The translations under genes were made by a program, and so were the position numbers. Shown here in pieces: positions 35,150 through 43,618 of a stretch of DNA of 64,000 nt. Under the pieces are notes generated by a model. The model did not search any database and was not told the origin of the DNA. It saw only the letters and a program-made list of their open reading frames with translations. How positions within the stretch are numbered: position 1 is the first letter of the stretch; each line of letters begins with the position of its first letter. Source of the stretch: Streptomyces hokutonensis (lineage in GTDB: Bacteria; Actinomycetota; Actinomycetes; Streptomycetales; Streptomycetaceae); the NCBI RefSeq assembly GCF_000376565.1, contig NZ_BARG01000014.1, positions 186,001 through 250,000 of the forward strand, in the 5' to 3' direction.

Positions 35150-35680
35150 ATGACTCACGGCACTCGAATGGATACGCAAACCCCGTACCTCGACGGCGAC
35201 CGGAGCTGGCGCGACACCGCCACCCGGTACGCCCTTCTCCCACTGCGCGTCTTCCTGGGCGTCACCTTCATCTACGCGGGCCTGGACAAACTCACCGACA
35301 GCGCCTTCATGAAGGCCTCCGGCGCCGGGTCGGTCGGCGAGACGATGCGCGCGGTGCGCGACTCGTCCGCCATCCCGGCCCTGGTCGACCTGTCCCTGAA
35401 GAGCCCCGTCGGCTTCGGCTACGCCATCGCCTTCGGTGAACTCGCCGTCGGCATCGGCACGTTGATCGGCCTGCTGGCCCGCATCGCCGCACTCGGCGGC
35501 GCGCTGATCTCCCTCAGCCTGTGGCTGACCATCAGCTGGCAGTCCGACCCGTACTACTACGGCAACGACCTCGCCTACCTGATGGCCTGGCTGCCCCTCG
35601 TCCTCGCCGGCGCCTCCGTGTTCTCCCTGGACTCGGCACTACGGGCGAGGCGAAGGCAACGGACGGGTGGCTACCGGTAG
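35150..35680 (+). CDS. DoxX family membrane protein
   Basis: A 176-residue four-helix membrane protein of the DoxX/quinol-oxidase-subunit-like family. Family features: LPLRVFLGVTFIYAGLDKL in helix 1, AIAFGELAVGIGTLIGLLARIAAL, and the last helix AYLMAWLPLVLAGASVFSLD. Actinobacterial DoxX proteins act in redox or sulfur stress responses. The ATG at 35150 follows AAGGGCG. It converges with the small membrane protein at 35688, leaving only seven bases. Confidence 0.87.
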   Translation: MTHGTRMDTQTPYLDGDRSWRDTATRYALLPLRVFLGVTFIYAGLDKLTDSAFMKASGAGSVGETMRAVRDSSAIPALVDLSLKSPVGFGYAIAFGELAVGIGTLIGLLARIAALGGALISLSLWLTISWQSDPYYYGNDLAYLMAWLPLVLAGASVFSLDSALRARRRQRTGGYR

Positions 35681-35687
35681 TCAGCCG

Positions 35688-35930
35688 TCAGCCCGATATC
35701 TCAGGACCGGGGTCGGCCGTGCTCGTACGGCCGGCCCTGCGTCGTCTGCGGATCGCCCCGTTGACGCCTGCCACCACGCCGGCCAGCACCAGGCCGGCGA
35801 CGACCAGGGGGATCGCCGCGAACCACTTGGTCACCCACAGCCCGCCCGCGTCCCCCGCGTAGGCAACGCCCGCGGCGACGAGGAAGAGACCGACGACCAG
35901 CTTCCCCGGCTGGAACTCATGACGCAGCAC
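35688..35930 (-). CDS. Small two-helix membrane protein of the PspC gene pair
   Basis: An 80-residue protein with two TM helices (LVVGLFLVAAGVAYAG and AAIPLVVAGLVLAGVVAG) and a basic C-terminus (RRRRR). It starts with GTG at 35930, inside the end of the upstream PspC gene. The coding regions overlap by 14 bases (35917-35930), so translation is presumably coupled. It likely works with that protein in envelope-stress sensing. An ATG at 35920 is out of frame. Confidence 0.75.
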   Translation of the reverse strand: MLRHEFQPGKLVVGLFLVAAGVAYAGDAGGLWVTKWFAAIPLVVAGLVLAGVVAGVNGAIRRRRRAGRTSTADPGPEISG

Positions 35931-37353
35931 GGCTGACCTCCGCCTGTCCGACGTCGACCCGGAGGTCCAGGTCCAGCGTGCCGGTGCTCTTCACGCCCGT
36001 CTCCGGGGTCAGAGTGACCTGCTTGTGCCTGCCCGGTTCCACGTCCACGTCCTCCTTGTCGTCACCGGGCAACTGGATGTCCCCGACGCCCACGTCCACA
36101 CTCAGCCTCACCGTCACGTCCGACGGCACGATCACCTTCAACTGCCCGATGCCCACCTGGGCGTACGTCGCCACCGTCTGTCCCTTCGTCAGCCGCAGCC
36201 GGGTCAGGTCGAGTGTGCCCACCCCGTTCCCCAGGTCGTAGTGCGGTTGCACCTGGGCCACCGCCGCGGGCTGCCAGGTGAGGCGTTCCCAGTGGGTGGT
36301 GAGGTCCTTGGGCAGGGCCGCCGAGGCGGCGAGCAGGCCGGCCGTGACGATCGCGAGGAACACCGAGCCCGCCCCCGTACGCCCCAGGAAGGAGCTGACC
36401 GCTATCCCCAGGCCGAACACGACGAGCGCGCAGGCCAGGCCCATCTGCAGGCTGGTGCCCAGCGCCTGGTCGTCCCATCGCGCGGCGGTGCCGAGGGCAC
36501 CCGCGAACAGGGCCAGCAGGAAGACCCAGCCGCCGATCCAGCGCGGACCGCGCGGCTTCGGGGCGGGCGGGCGCGGGGGCCGCAGATCCTGGGGCCAGTG
36601 CGGGTACGAAGGGCCGAGGCTGATATGGACCGCGTCCGTGATGTCGCGGGTGCGGGAGTCGCCGGGGCCCCAGAGATAGCCGGTGCCACCGACGTGGGTG
36701 CCGTCCTTGACGATCGGGTCGCGCCACCAGGAGGGGTAGGCGGCGGGCACCGGCGGTGCCTGGGCCTCCGGCGGGGCGTCGGCGACGGCCTGCGCGGCCA
36801 GCGGGTCGGGGTCGGGGGCGCCGCGCTGCTTCGACCAGTACCCCGCGCCCGCCAGCAGGAGGGAGAGGACGACGGCGAAGGTGAGCACGCTGCCGTTGCT
36901 CAGCATCGACAGGAACACACCGCAGCCGACCAGCGCGAACAGCACGGCCGCCAGGGCCTGGCCGTCGACGCGGCCGGTGAAGAGCTTGCGGACCTCGTTC
37001 TCCTCCTCGTCGTCGTAAGGGACGAAGAGCCAGGCGAAGCCGTAGAAGATGAGGCCGATGCCGCCCGTCGCCGAGAGCACCGCGAGCGTGATGCGGAAGA
37101 TCACCGGGTCCATGTCGCACTGCCGCCCGAGCCCCGCGCACACGCCCGCGAGCACCTTGGTCCGCCGGTCCCGCCGGAACCGGTGCGGAGGCGCGGCCGT
37201 GATCGTGTCGCCGGGCGCGGCGCCCGGCGACGCGGCGCCCGGCGAGGACGCGGCACCCGCGGCGGGCACGGCGTCCTGCGGCCCGCCGCCCGCTGCCGGG
37301 CCGGGGCCGGAGCCGGGTCCCTGACCCGTCGCGGCGTGCTCGTGATCTGTCAT
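35917..37353 (-). CDS. PspC-domain membrane protein with LiaF-like C-terminus
   Basis: A 478-residue membrane protein. After a Gly/Pro/Ala-rich N-terminus comes a PspC domain (KVLAGVCAGLGRQCDMDPVIFRI, then GLIFYGFAWLFVPYD), further TM helices, and a C-terminal beta-rich domain (from QVQPHYDLGNGVGTLDLTR). That tail resembles the toast-rack fold of LiaF/VraT-type negative regulators. The ATG at 37353 (MTDHEHAATG) is preferred; the frame stays open further upstream without a start signal. It is divergent from a PspC-histidine kinase and a LuxR regulator, which makes the set a LiaFSR-like three-component envelope-stress system. Confidence 0.85.
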   Translation of the reverse strand: MTDHEHAATGQGPGSGPGPAAGGGPQDAVPAAGAASSPGAASPGAAPGDTITAAPPHRFRRDRRTKVLAGVCAGLGRQCDMDPVIFRITLAVLSATGGIGLIFYGFAWLFVPYDDEEENEVRKLFTGRVDGQALAAVLFALVGCGVFLSMLSNGSVLTFAVVLSLLLAGAGYWSKQRGAPDPDPLAAQAVADAPPEAQAPPVPAAYPSWWRDPIVKDGTHVGGTGYLWGPGDSRTRDITDAVHISLGPSYPHWPQDLRPPRPPAPKPRGPRWIGGWVFLLALFAGALGTAARWDDQALGTSLQMGLACALVVFGLGIAVSSFLGRTGAGSVFLAIVTAGLLAASAALPKDLTTHWERLTWQPAAVAQVQPHYDLGNGVGTLDLTRLRLTKGQTVATYAQVGIGQLKVIVPSDVTVRLSVDVGVGDIQLPGDDKEDVDVEPGRHKQVTLTPETGVKSTGTLDLDLRVDVGQAEVSRAAS

Positions 37354-37574
37354 GCGTCCATGCTGCCCGCCGCGAGGCGCCGATGGCAGTCGGGACGACC
37401 CTGGCCGAACCCTGAAATCCGCCCTGACAGGGACCGGGGGAGTGTTCGACCGCGACCCCGACACCCGCTCCGACACCGCGAAAGGCCCCTGAGCCATGGC
37501 ATTTCCGAAGATCAGGGGAGTCTCCGGGGCCGACCCTGATGCCCTGGGCGGCGGGGCGTGTGAACATCGGTGGC

Positions 37575-38867
37575 ATGCCGGAAGCCGCAGCATTGCCAGT
37601 CGAGGACCCGCGGCCGCCGCGCAAGCTCTACCGCAGCAGCGACGGACGCTGGCTCGGCGGAGTGGCGCGGGGGCTCGCCGGGCATCTCGGCCTGCCGGTG
37701 ATCTGGGTGCGGCTGGTGTTCGTGGGCCTGTTCCTCGCGGACGGACTCGGCGCGCTGCTGTACGCCTCGTTCTGGTTCTTCGTGCCGCTCGGCGTCGGCG
37801 GCGTCGCCGGTCAGCGGCCCCCGTCGCTCGTCTCCACCGAGACCTCGCCGGACGGCCGCCGCAGACTCGTCGCCCGCAAGCCGGACAAGGGCCAGATCGT
37901 CGCCCTGCTCCTCATGGTCGTCGTGGCGCTGGTCTTCGTCGGCAATGTGAATCTGGGTGACGGCGCCAAGGCCTATCTCTTCCCGGTCGTCCTCGTCGGC
38001 GCGGGCGTGGCTCTCGTCTGGCGTCAGGCGGACAACGCCCGCCGCGCCCGCTGGGCCGAGGTCGGCGGCCGGCGCCGTACGCTCAGCCTGCTGCGCGCGG
38101 GCGGCGGCGTCCTGCTGGTCACCGCCGGCGCCACCGCGATCTTCGTGCTGCAGGGCTCCGCCGCCCACCTCGGCTCGGTGCTCCAGGCCGCCCTCGCCGT
38201 CCTCGTCGGCATCACCCTGCTCGCCGGCCCGTACCTCGTGCGGATGACCCAGGACCTCTCCGAGGAGCGCCTGATGCGCATCCGCGCCCAGGAACGCGCC
38301 GAGGTCGCCGCCCATGTCCACGACTCCGTCCTGCACACCCTGACCCTGATCCAGCGCAACGCCGAGAGTCCGAACGAGGTGCGCCGCCTGGCCCGCGCCC
38401 AGGAGCGCGATCTGCGCGCCTGGCTCTACAAACCGGAGGGCACCGGCAAGGACGAGGCCGACGAACCCGACACCCTCGCCGAGGCGGTACGGCGCAGCGC
38501 CGCCGAGGTCGAGGACAAGCACGGCGTCCCCATCGAGGTCGTCATCGTCGGGGACTGTCCGCTCGACGAGAGAATCGGTGCCCAGATGCAGGCCGCGCGC
38601 GAGGCGATGGTGAACGCGGCCAAGTACGGTGGCGAGGGCGGCGCCGTGCAGGTCTACGCCGAGGTGGAGGGGAAGAAGGTCTTCGTGTCCGTCCGCGACC
38701 GCGGACCGGGCTTCGACCTGGACTCGATACCCGCCGACCGCATGGGCGTCAGAGAATCGATCATCGGCCGTATGGAGCGACACGGCGGTACGGCACGGCT
38801 GCGCGCGGTGCCGGACGGCGGTACCGAGGTCGAGCTGGAGATGGAGAGGGCGGAGAAGACGTCATGA
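37575..38867 (+). CDS. PspC-domain sensor histidine kinase
   Basis: A 430-residue membrane histidine kinase. The N-terminus has a PspC domain (RWLGGVARGLAGHLGLPVIWVRL), then about four TM helices. The dimerisation/phospho-acceptor region reads EVAAHVHDSVLHTLTLIQRNA, with His in HDSVLHTL, typical of the NarL-partner class. The HATPase has NAAKYGG (N box) and DRGPGFDLDSIP (G box). The start is ATG 37575; the stop overlaps the response regulator start (ATGA, 38864-38867), indicating coupled translation. It phosphorylates the adjacent LuxR-family regulator. Confidence 0.92.
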   Translation: MPEAAALPVEDPRPPRKLYRSSDGRWLGGVARGLAGHLGLPVIWVRLVFVGLFLADGLGALLYASFWFFVPLGVGGVAGQRPPSLVSTETSPDGRRRLVARKPDKGQIVALLLMVVVALVFVGNVNLGDGAKAYLFPVVLVGAGVALVWRQADNARRARWAEVGGRRRTLSLLRAGGGVLLVTAGATAIFVLQGSAAHLGSVLQAALAVLVGITLLAGPYLVRMTQDLSEERLMRIRAQERAEVAAHVHDSVLHTLTLIQRNAESPNEVRRLARAQERDLRAWLYKPEGTGKDEADEPDTLAEAVRRSAAEVEDKHGVPIEVVIVGDCPLDERIGAQMQAAREAMVNAAKYGGEGGAVQVYAEVEGKKVFVSVRDRGPGFDLDSIPADRMGVRESIIGRMERHGGTARLRAVPDGGTEVELEMERAEKTS

Positions 38868-39583
38868 GCGACGCGACCGAGACGAACGAGCCTCTGGAGC
38901 CGACCGGCGGGAGCGCGGGCGGGCGGCACGTGCGCGTGGTCCTCGTCGACGACCACCGCATGTTCCGTACGGGGGTCCAGGCGGAGATCGGCCGGACCGA
39001 GGAGACGGGCGTCGAGGTGGTCGGCGAGGCCGCGGACGTCGACCAGGCGGTCACGGTCATCACCGCGACCCGCCCCGAAGTGGTCCTCCTCGACGTCCAT
39101 CTGCCGGGCGGCGGCGGGGTCGAAGTCCTGCGCCGCTGCGCCCCGTTGATGAGCGACGCCGAGCAGCCCGTCCGCTTCCTCGCGCTGTCCGTGTCGGACG
39201 CGGCGGAGGACGTGATCGGGGTGATCCGCGGCGGTGCGCGCGGCTACGTCACCAAGACGATCACCGGCACGGACCTCGTCAACTCCGTCTTCCGGGTCCA
39301 GGAGGGCGACGCGGTCTTCTCGCCCCGCCTGGCCGGCTTCGTCCTCGACGCCTTCGCGTCGACCGACGCCCCGCCGGTCGACGAGGACCTCGACCGCCTC
39401 ACCCAGCGCGAGCGCGAGGTCCTGCGCCTGATCGCCCGCGGCTACGCCTACAAGGAGATCGCCAAGCAGCTGTTCATCTCGGTGAAGACGGTCGAGTCCC
39501 ATGTCTCGGCGGTGCTGCGCAAGCTCCAGCTGTCGAACCGGCACGAGCTGACCCGATGGGCCACGGCACGCCGACTGGTGTGA
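38864..39583 (+). CDS. LuxR/NarL-family response regulator
   Basis: A 239-residue two-component regulator. The receiver domain has VVLVDDHRMFRTGV (acidic pair), the phospho-acceptor Asp in VVLLDVHLPGG, and KT near TKTITGTD. The output is a LuxR helix-turn-helix: LTQREREVLRLIARG, then AYKEIAKQLFISVKTVESHV. It has a ~20-residue N-terminal extension. It starts with ATG overlapping the kinase stop. Probable targets include the divergent PspC genes, since cognate LiaR-type regulators autoregulate. Confidence 0.94.
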   Translation: MSDATETNEPLEPTGGSAGGRHVRVVLVDDHRMFRTGVQAEIGRTEETGVEVVGEAADVDQAVTVITATRPEVVLLDVHLPGGGGVEVLRRCAPLMSDAEQPVRFLALSVSDAAEDVIGVIRGGARGYVTKTITGTDLVNSVFRVQEGDAVFSPRLAGFVLDAFASTDAPPVDEDLDRLTQREREVLRLIARGYAYKEIAKQLFISVKTVESHVSAVLRKLQLSNRHELTRWATARRLV

Positions 39584-39640
39584 CCCGTAAGGGAGTTCAC
39601 CTGGGGGAGCATCGGGCGCGGCCGGGGCCGGCGGGGGCCG

Positions 39641-40717
39641 TCACACCACCCGCGTCGCCCCCGCGAACGGCATCTGGTCGATCGGCGCCAGCCGCACCGG
39701 AGCGCTCGGGTTCGGGGCGTGGATCATCTGGCCGTCGCCGACGTAGATGCCGACGTGGCTGATGCCCGAGTAGAAGAACACCAGGTCGCCGGGGCGCAGT
39801 TCGTCCCGGGAGACCCGCTGGCCGGCGTTGATCTGGGCGTAGGTCGTGCGGGGCAGCGAGACTCCGGCGGAGTTGTAGGCGGCCTGGACGAGGCCCGAGC
39901 AGTCGAAGGCGTTGGGGCCGGTCGCGCCCCAGACGTAGGGGCTGCCGAGCTTCTGGTAGGCGTAGGAAACGGCCGCCGCCGCACGGGAGTTGGGGGCGTC
40001 GGCCGAGGCCGCGGAGGAGCCGGGCGCGTGCAGCCCGTCCCGTGCCGTGGTCGCCGACCGGGACGCGCGACCCGAGGTGCCGGCGGTCTGCTCGACCTGG
40101 GACCGCTGCTGCGGCGGCAGCGCGGACAGCAGCCGCCGCGCCTGGTCCAGCTTGCCGTTGATCGTCTTCTTCTGCCTGCCGAGCTCCGCCTGCCGCGACT
40201 TCAGCGAGGTCAGCTCGATGTGCGCGGCGCCGCGCAACTGCTCGATCTCCCGCAGCTGTTGCCGTACGAGAGCGACGGCCGCCGTCTGGCGGTGGCCCAC
40301 CCGGTCGGCGAACTCGGCGCCGTCCAGATACTGTTCGGGGTCGTCCGAGAGCATGAGCTGCACCGCGGGGTCGATGCCGCCGCTGCGGTACTGGGCCGCC
40401 GCGACGTAACCCAGGTCGTCCCGCGCGGAGTTGAGCTTCTCCGTCTTGCGCGCCGCCTCGTCCCGCAGGGTGTTGAGCTGCTTCTCGGCCGCGTCCGCCT
40501 TCTCCTTCGCGCCGTCGTACTTCTCGGTGGCGACCTCCGCCTCCTGGTACAGCTTGTCCACCTTGGCCTTGACCTGTGCCGGTGTCAGCTGTGGCTCGGC
40601 GTGCGAGGTCCCGTCGAAGCCGGTCGCCGTCGCCGCGCCCGCGAGGGCGATCGTGGCGGCGGTGCGGGCCGTATGGCCGCTGAGCGAGCGCTGTCGGGGC
40701 TTGCGGTGCGCTGCCAC
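39641..40717 (-). CDS. Secreted NlpC/P60 peptidoglycan endopeptidase
   Basis: A 358-residue D,L-endopeptidase that cleaves stem peptides outside the membrane. It has a signal peptide (TIALAGAATATGFDGTSHA) and a long coiled-coil region (KVDKLYQEAEVATEKYDGAK onward) typical of RipA-like enzymes. The C-terminal NlpC/P60 domain has catalytic Cys273 in FDCSGLVQAA and His in SHVGIYVGDG and MIHAP. The GTG at 40717 has GAAAGGACG upstream. A ~200-base structured leader precedes it. A second NlpC/P60 gene is at 42578-43387. Confidence 0.92.
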   Translation of the reverse strand: MAAHRKPRQRSLSGHTARTAATIALAGAATATGFDGTSHAEPQLTPAQVKAKVDKLYQEAEVATEKYDGAKEKADAAEKQLNTLRDEAARKTEKLNSARDDLGYVAAAQYRSGGIDPAVQLMLSDDPEQYLDGAEFADRVGHRQTAAVALVRQQLREIEQLRGAAHIELTSLKSRQAELGRQKKTINGKLDQARRLLSALPPQQRSQVEQTAGTSGRASRSATTARDGLHAPGSSAASADAPNSRAAAAVSYAYQKLGSPYVWGATGPNAFDCSGLVQAAYNSAGVSLPRTTYAQINAGQRVSRDELRPGDLVFFYSGISHVGIYVGDGQMIHAPNPSAPVRLAPIDQMPFAGATRVV

Positions 40718-40930
40718 GTGGACTGCACGTCCTTTCGTACGACCGCCGGGGGAGCGGGCGGTTTGCGCGTCCGGCGGCGGCCCGCACAGGGGGAGCGCGC
40801 CGCCGCCGGACCTTCTCGGCGGTGGTGTCCGACGGCCGCCCCTGGTCCGGGCGGCGGTGGGGAGCCGGTCACCTGGTGGAGGACGCTAAACCTGAAGATG
40901 TCGGCCCGGTAACGCATGTACGGAAATGAC
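40718..40930 (-). promoter_or_regulatory. Structured 5' leader of the NlpC/P60 gene
   Basis: A perfect 13-bp stem (GTCCGGCGGCGGC, 40769-40781, with its complement at 40799-40811) and a second GC-rich hairpin lie between the GTG and a TTTAGCGT element near 40888-40895 (minus strand), which looks like a -10. The same TTAGCGT occurs before the second NlpC gene. The core of the c-di-AMP riboswitch is not seen. Confidence 0.4.
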
Positions 40931-41131
40931 GTGAGGTGATCGTCCATTGACGTCAAGTGACTGTGATTCCGGTCCGGGGCCACCGCCTTCACGCGGCGCG
41001 CTGACCGATGCGGCGGTTCCCGCGCGGGGGCAGGTGACGCGGTGCTATGGGCCGCATATATGCAAGGTCCGGTGAGCGACAGGGCGGCCCGGTGTCGGCC
41101 GGTCCCGAGCCCCTGCATAGGCTCCGGACCC

Positions 41132-41485
41132 ATGGACGTACTCATCCATCTCTTCGTCGGCCTGCACATCATCGGCATCGCCGCGCTGCTCGGCGGTTTC
41201 CTCACCCAGATGAAGGCGATGGGCCAGGGCACGGCCCGCTTCGTCCCCGGCATGCTGCACGGCGCGCTGACCATGCTGGTCACCGGCGCGATCCTGGTCG
41301 GCCTCAACCAGGCCGACGATCAGCACGTCAACAACATCAAGATCGGCATCAAGCTCGCGCTGCTGGTCGTGATCCTGGGACTCGTCTATGTGAAGCGGGA
41401 CGAGGAGACGGTCGACAAGAACCAGTTCGCGCTGGTCGGCGGCCTCACCATGGTCAACATCTTCATCGCGGTCCTGTGGACGTGA
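41132..41485 (+). CDS. Small four-helix integral membrane protein
   Basis: A 117-residue protein with four hydrophobic segments (LFVGLHIIGIAALLGGF, LHGALTMLVTGAILVGL, IKLALLVVILGLVYV, LVGGLTMVNIFIAVLW). No family is recognised with confidence; homologues are annotated only as integral membrane proteins. The ATG at 41132 is chosen because the upstream part of the frame lacks hydrophobic character. It converges with the TDT transporter gene, and their 3' ends overlap by 23 bases (41463-41485), an arrangement that would produce complementary mRNA tails. Confidence 0.75.
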   Translation: MDVLIHLFVGLHIIGIAALLGGFLTQMKAMGQGTARFVPGMLHGALTMLVTGAILVGLNQADDQHVNNIKIGIKLALLVVILGLVYVKRDEETVDKNQFALVGGLTMVNIFIAVLWT

Positions 41486-42452
41486 CCCCGGACGTGCCGG
41501 CGAGATAGAACCGTACCGTCCCCGCGGCCACCACCAGCCAGGCCGCCACCGCGATCCACAGCACCACCTGCCCGGGCGTCCTGAGCCACGAGACGTCCAC
41601 GGCGGTGCCCACGGACAGGGTGGTCGCCGCGGTCATCCCGAGCGGGAACACCGTCGACCAGCGGCGCACGTCGTAGCGAAGTCTGGGCCAGACGATCTCG
41701 GCGGCGAGCAGGACCACGCACCAGGCCACGTCCAGCACCAGCAGCGCCACGGTCACGGCCCGCAGGACGCCCCGGTCGTCGGAGTTCCACAGATACAGGC
41801 GGGCGCTGTCGGCGGCGATCAGCTTCGACCCGGCCAGCGCCGAGACGGCCAGCGCGCCGCCGACGATCCAGTGGTCACCGGCCCCGACGATCACCTGCCG
41901 CCACTCGAAACGGGCCAGCGCGAACCCGTAGAGGACCAGCCCGAACCAGAACAGCACCAGCGCCGTGTGCGCGAGCCAGGCCACCGACTCGGCCGCCGCG
42001 ATCGTGGCCCCCAGCAGGGCCAGCGACTGCGTGGCCACACAGCCGAGGAACACCGTCCCGGGCATGCGCCCGTGCCAGTTCCCCAGGACCCGCACCAGCA
42101 GCCCCGGCCACAGCACCACGGCCAGCGCGAGCAGCGCCTCGGCCACGGTCTGCCAGCCGGCCATCGAGAATCGCGTTCCGAGTACGGCGGTCGCGGCGAC
42201 GGCGGTCAGCGCACCGGGGGTTCCCGCCTCGCTGAGCCACCTCCGCCGGTCCCGCAGCAGCCGTACGGCGAAGTCCGCGGCCAGTCCCAGCCAGAAGGCG
42301 CAGGCCAGTGCGAAGGCGATACCGGACAGCACCTCGTAGCCGGTGAGATGCAGGCCGACCGAGACGATGCCGGTCGCCATGACGACGGCCCCGGCCGCCG
42401 GCGGACGCTGCGCCCACCAGGCGCGGAAGCGGGAGGTACCGGTACCGGACAT
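41463..42452 (-). CDS. TDT/SLAC1-type anion channel family transporter
   Basis: A 329-residue protein with about ten TM helices, of the tellurite-resistance/dicarboxylate transporter (TehA, SLAC1-like) family. The N-terminal PPAAGAVVMATGIVSVGLHL is the family signature (Gly/Thr-rich helix 1), followed by alternating hydrophobic helices to the C-terminal VVLWIAVAAWLVVAAGTVRF. Members conduct anions such as chloride, malate or C4-dicarboxylates. Here the substrate is not evident. ATG at 42452. The gene is preceded by 29-bp tandem repeats. Confidence 0.82.
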   Translation of the reverse strand: MSGTGTSRFRAWWAQRPPAAGAVVMATGIVSVGLHLTGYEVLSGIAFALACAFWLGLAADFAVRLLRDRRRWLSEAGTPGALTAVAATAVLGTRFSMAGWQTVAEALLALAVVLWPGLLVRVLGNWHGRMPGTVFLGCVATQSLALLGATIAAAESVAWLAHTALVLFWFGLVLYGFALARFEWRQVIVGAGDHWIVGGALAVSALAGSKLIAADSARLYLWNSDDRGVLRAVTVALLVLDVAWCVVLLAAEIVWPRLRYDVRRWSTVFPLGMTAATTLSVGTAVDVSWLRTPGQVVLWIAVAAWLVVAAGTVRFYLAGTSGVTSTGPR

Positions 42453-42492
42453 GGGTCCGATGCTAGGGAGCCGCCCCGGTGCCGACAGGGGG

Positions 42493-42564
42493 CCACGCGC
42501 GCGTGGACCTCAAAAACACCTGCACGCGTGTGTGGCCGTCAAAAACAGCCGCACGCGCGCGTGC
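42493..42564. repeat. 29-bp tandem repeat with alternating CG tracts
   Basis: CCACGCGCGCGTGG (42493-42506) is followed by two 29-bp units, 42507-42535 and 42536-42564, sharing TCAAAAACA and GCACGCG-G-GTG. The alternating purine-pyrimidine tracts could form unusual DNA. The array lies between the TDT transporter start and the second NlpC/P60 gene stop. Confidence 0.6.
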
Positions 42565-42577
42565 CCACGGATTCCGC

Positions 42578-43387
42578 TCAGGCCGGCCGCACCACGCTGT
42601 GGATGGCCGACGTGCCCCCGTAGTGGATCGATTCCTCGCGGACGCAGGTGCCGGGCTTCGGGGCGTGGATCATCATGCCGTCGCCCACGTAGACACCGAC
42701 GTGGCTGACGTCGTCGTGGAAGAAGACCAGGTCGCCGGGTTGCGCGTCGGCCAGGGGGACCGTCGTGCCGGCGTTGGCCTGGGCGGTGGTCGCGCGCGGG
42801 AGGGTGACTCCGGCGGCCTTCCAGGCGGCCTGGGCGAGGCCCGAGCAGTCGTACGAGCCAGGGCCCGCGGCTCCCACGACGTACGGCTTGCCGACCTGGG
42901 CGCGGGCGAAGACGACGGCCTGCCGAGCGAGTGCCGCTGCCGCCTCTTGGCGCTGCTGCCGTGCGGCCGACTGCGACAACAGCGCGCGTGCGGTGGAGAG
43001 TTTCTTCTGGACGGCGGCCTTGGCCGTCCTCGGGTCGCTCTGCGTCCCGTCAGGGGCCTGGAGACGCTTCCCCGTTGCGGTGGACCGCTCCGTGAGGTGT
43101 GCGGCGACCGCGTCCTTGCGGCGGGCGGCCAGCCGGCTCATCAACTGGGCCTGCTCGTAGTGGTCGTGCGGGGTGGCGGTGAAGGAACTCGGCCTTTTCC
43201 GCAGGGAGTTGATCTTCGGCGTGCGCCTGGCCGCGTCGGTCCTCTCGGTCGCCGAATCCGCCCGCCGGTAGAGGTCGTCGATCTTCTTCTCGACCTCTCC
43301 GAGACGCGGATCGCCGTCGGCGGCGGGGGTCCATATGCCTGCGATGCGCGAGCCGGCGGAACGCGGCTTGCGGTGCGACGACGCCAA
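42578..43387 (-). CDS. NlpC/P60-family hydrolase without an evident signal peptide
   Basis: A 269-residue paralogue of the NlpC/P60 protein at 39641-40717. The catalytic domain is intact: YDCSGLAQAAW (Cys), SHVGVYVGDG and MIHAP (His). The N-terminus begins MASSHRKPRS, like the paralogue, but continues into AGSRIAGIWTPAADGD, with no hydrophobic core, so no signal peptide can be predicted; the coiled coil is also shorter. Either the export signal has decayed or the start is misread. The TTG start at 43387 lies behind GGAAGGAG. Export by another route cannot be excluded. Confidence 0.82.
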   Translation of the reverse strand: MASSHRKPRSAGSRIAGIWTPAADGDPRLGEVEKKIDDLYRRADSATERTDAARRTPKINSLRKRPSSFTATPHDHYEQAQLMSRLAARRKDAVAAHLTERSTATGKRLQAPDGTQSDPRTAKAAVQKKLSTARALLSQSAARQQRQEAAAALARQAVVFARAQVGKPYVVGAAGPGSYDCSGLAQAAWKAAGVTLPRATTAQANAGTTVPLADAQPGDLVFFHDDVSHVGVYVGDGMMIHAPKPGTCVREESIHYGGTSAIHSVVRPA

Positions 43388-43586
43388 GGGGGCGACTCCT
43401 TCCGAAGTCGGGGGGGCGGGAAGCTTGATCGAACGCTAACCAACTTGTGTGGCTTGTGTGAAGGTCGATGGCTGATATGCCCGATACGTTTGTGTGAACT
43501 CGGTCATGAGTGGGTCTGGTCGTCGCTGATCGCTATCGACCGGTTCTGGACCGTGATTTTTCCCCAGTTCTCGGGGTGGCGGCCGG

Positions 43587-43609
43587 TTGTCAGTGGGGCG
43601 CCCTAAACT
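43587..43609 (+). promoter_or_regulatory. PafBC/RecA-independent DNA-damage type promoter of pcrA
   Basis: TTGTCAGTG (43587-43595), exactly 8 bases, then TAAACT (43604-43609): a perfect match to TTGTCRGTG-N8-TANNNT, the DNA-damage promoter described in mycobacteria and other actinobacteria (RecA-NDp, bound by PafBC). The -10 ends nine bases before the ATG at 43619, so the message is nearly leaderless. Confidence 0.8.
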
Positions 43610-43618
43610 CGGAGGGCG

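Noticed and set aside
32364..35243. 959-codon antisense frame opposite the membrane protein and DUF4429 genes
   Set aside because: Low complexity and no domains; the genes on the plus strand have recognisable features and ribosome sites.
37562..37575. LexA-type box (GAACATCGGTGG) upstream of the PspC kinase
   Set aside because: The second half-site does not match; no palindrome.
40718..40930. c-di-AMP (ydaO) riboswitch upstream of the NlpC/P60 gene
   Set aside because: The known core, with GGGGGACCCA and GGGTGAATC-type segments, is not present. Only hairpins remain, so no riboswitch class is claimed.
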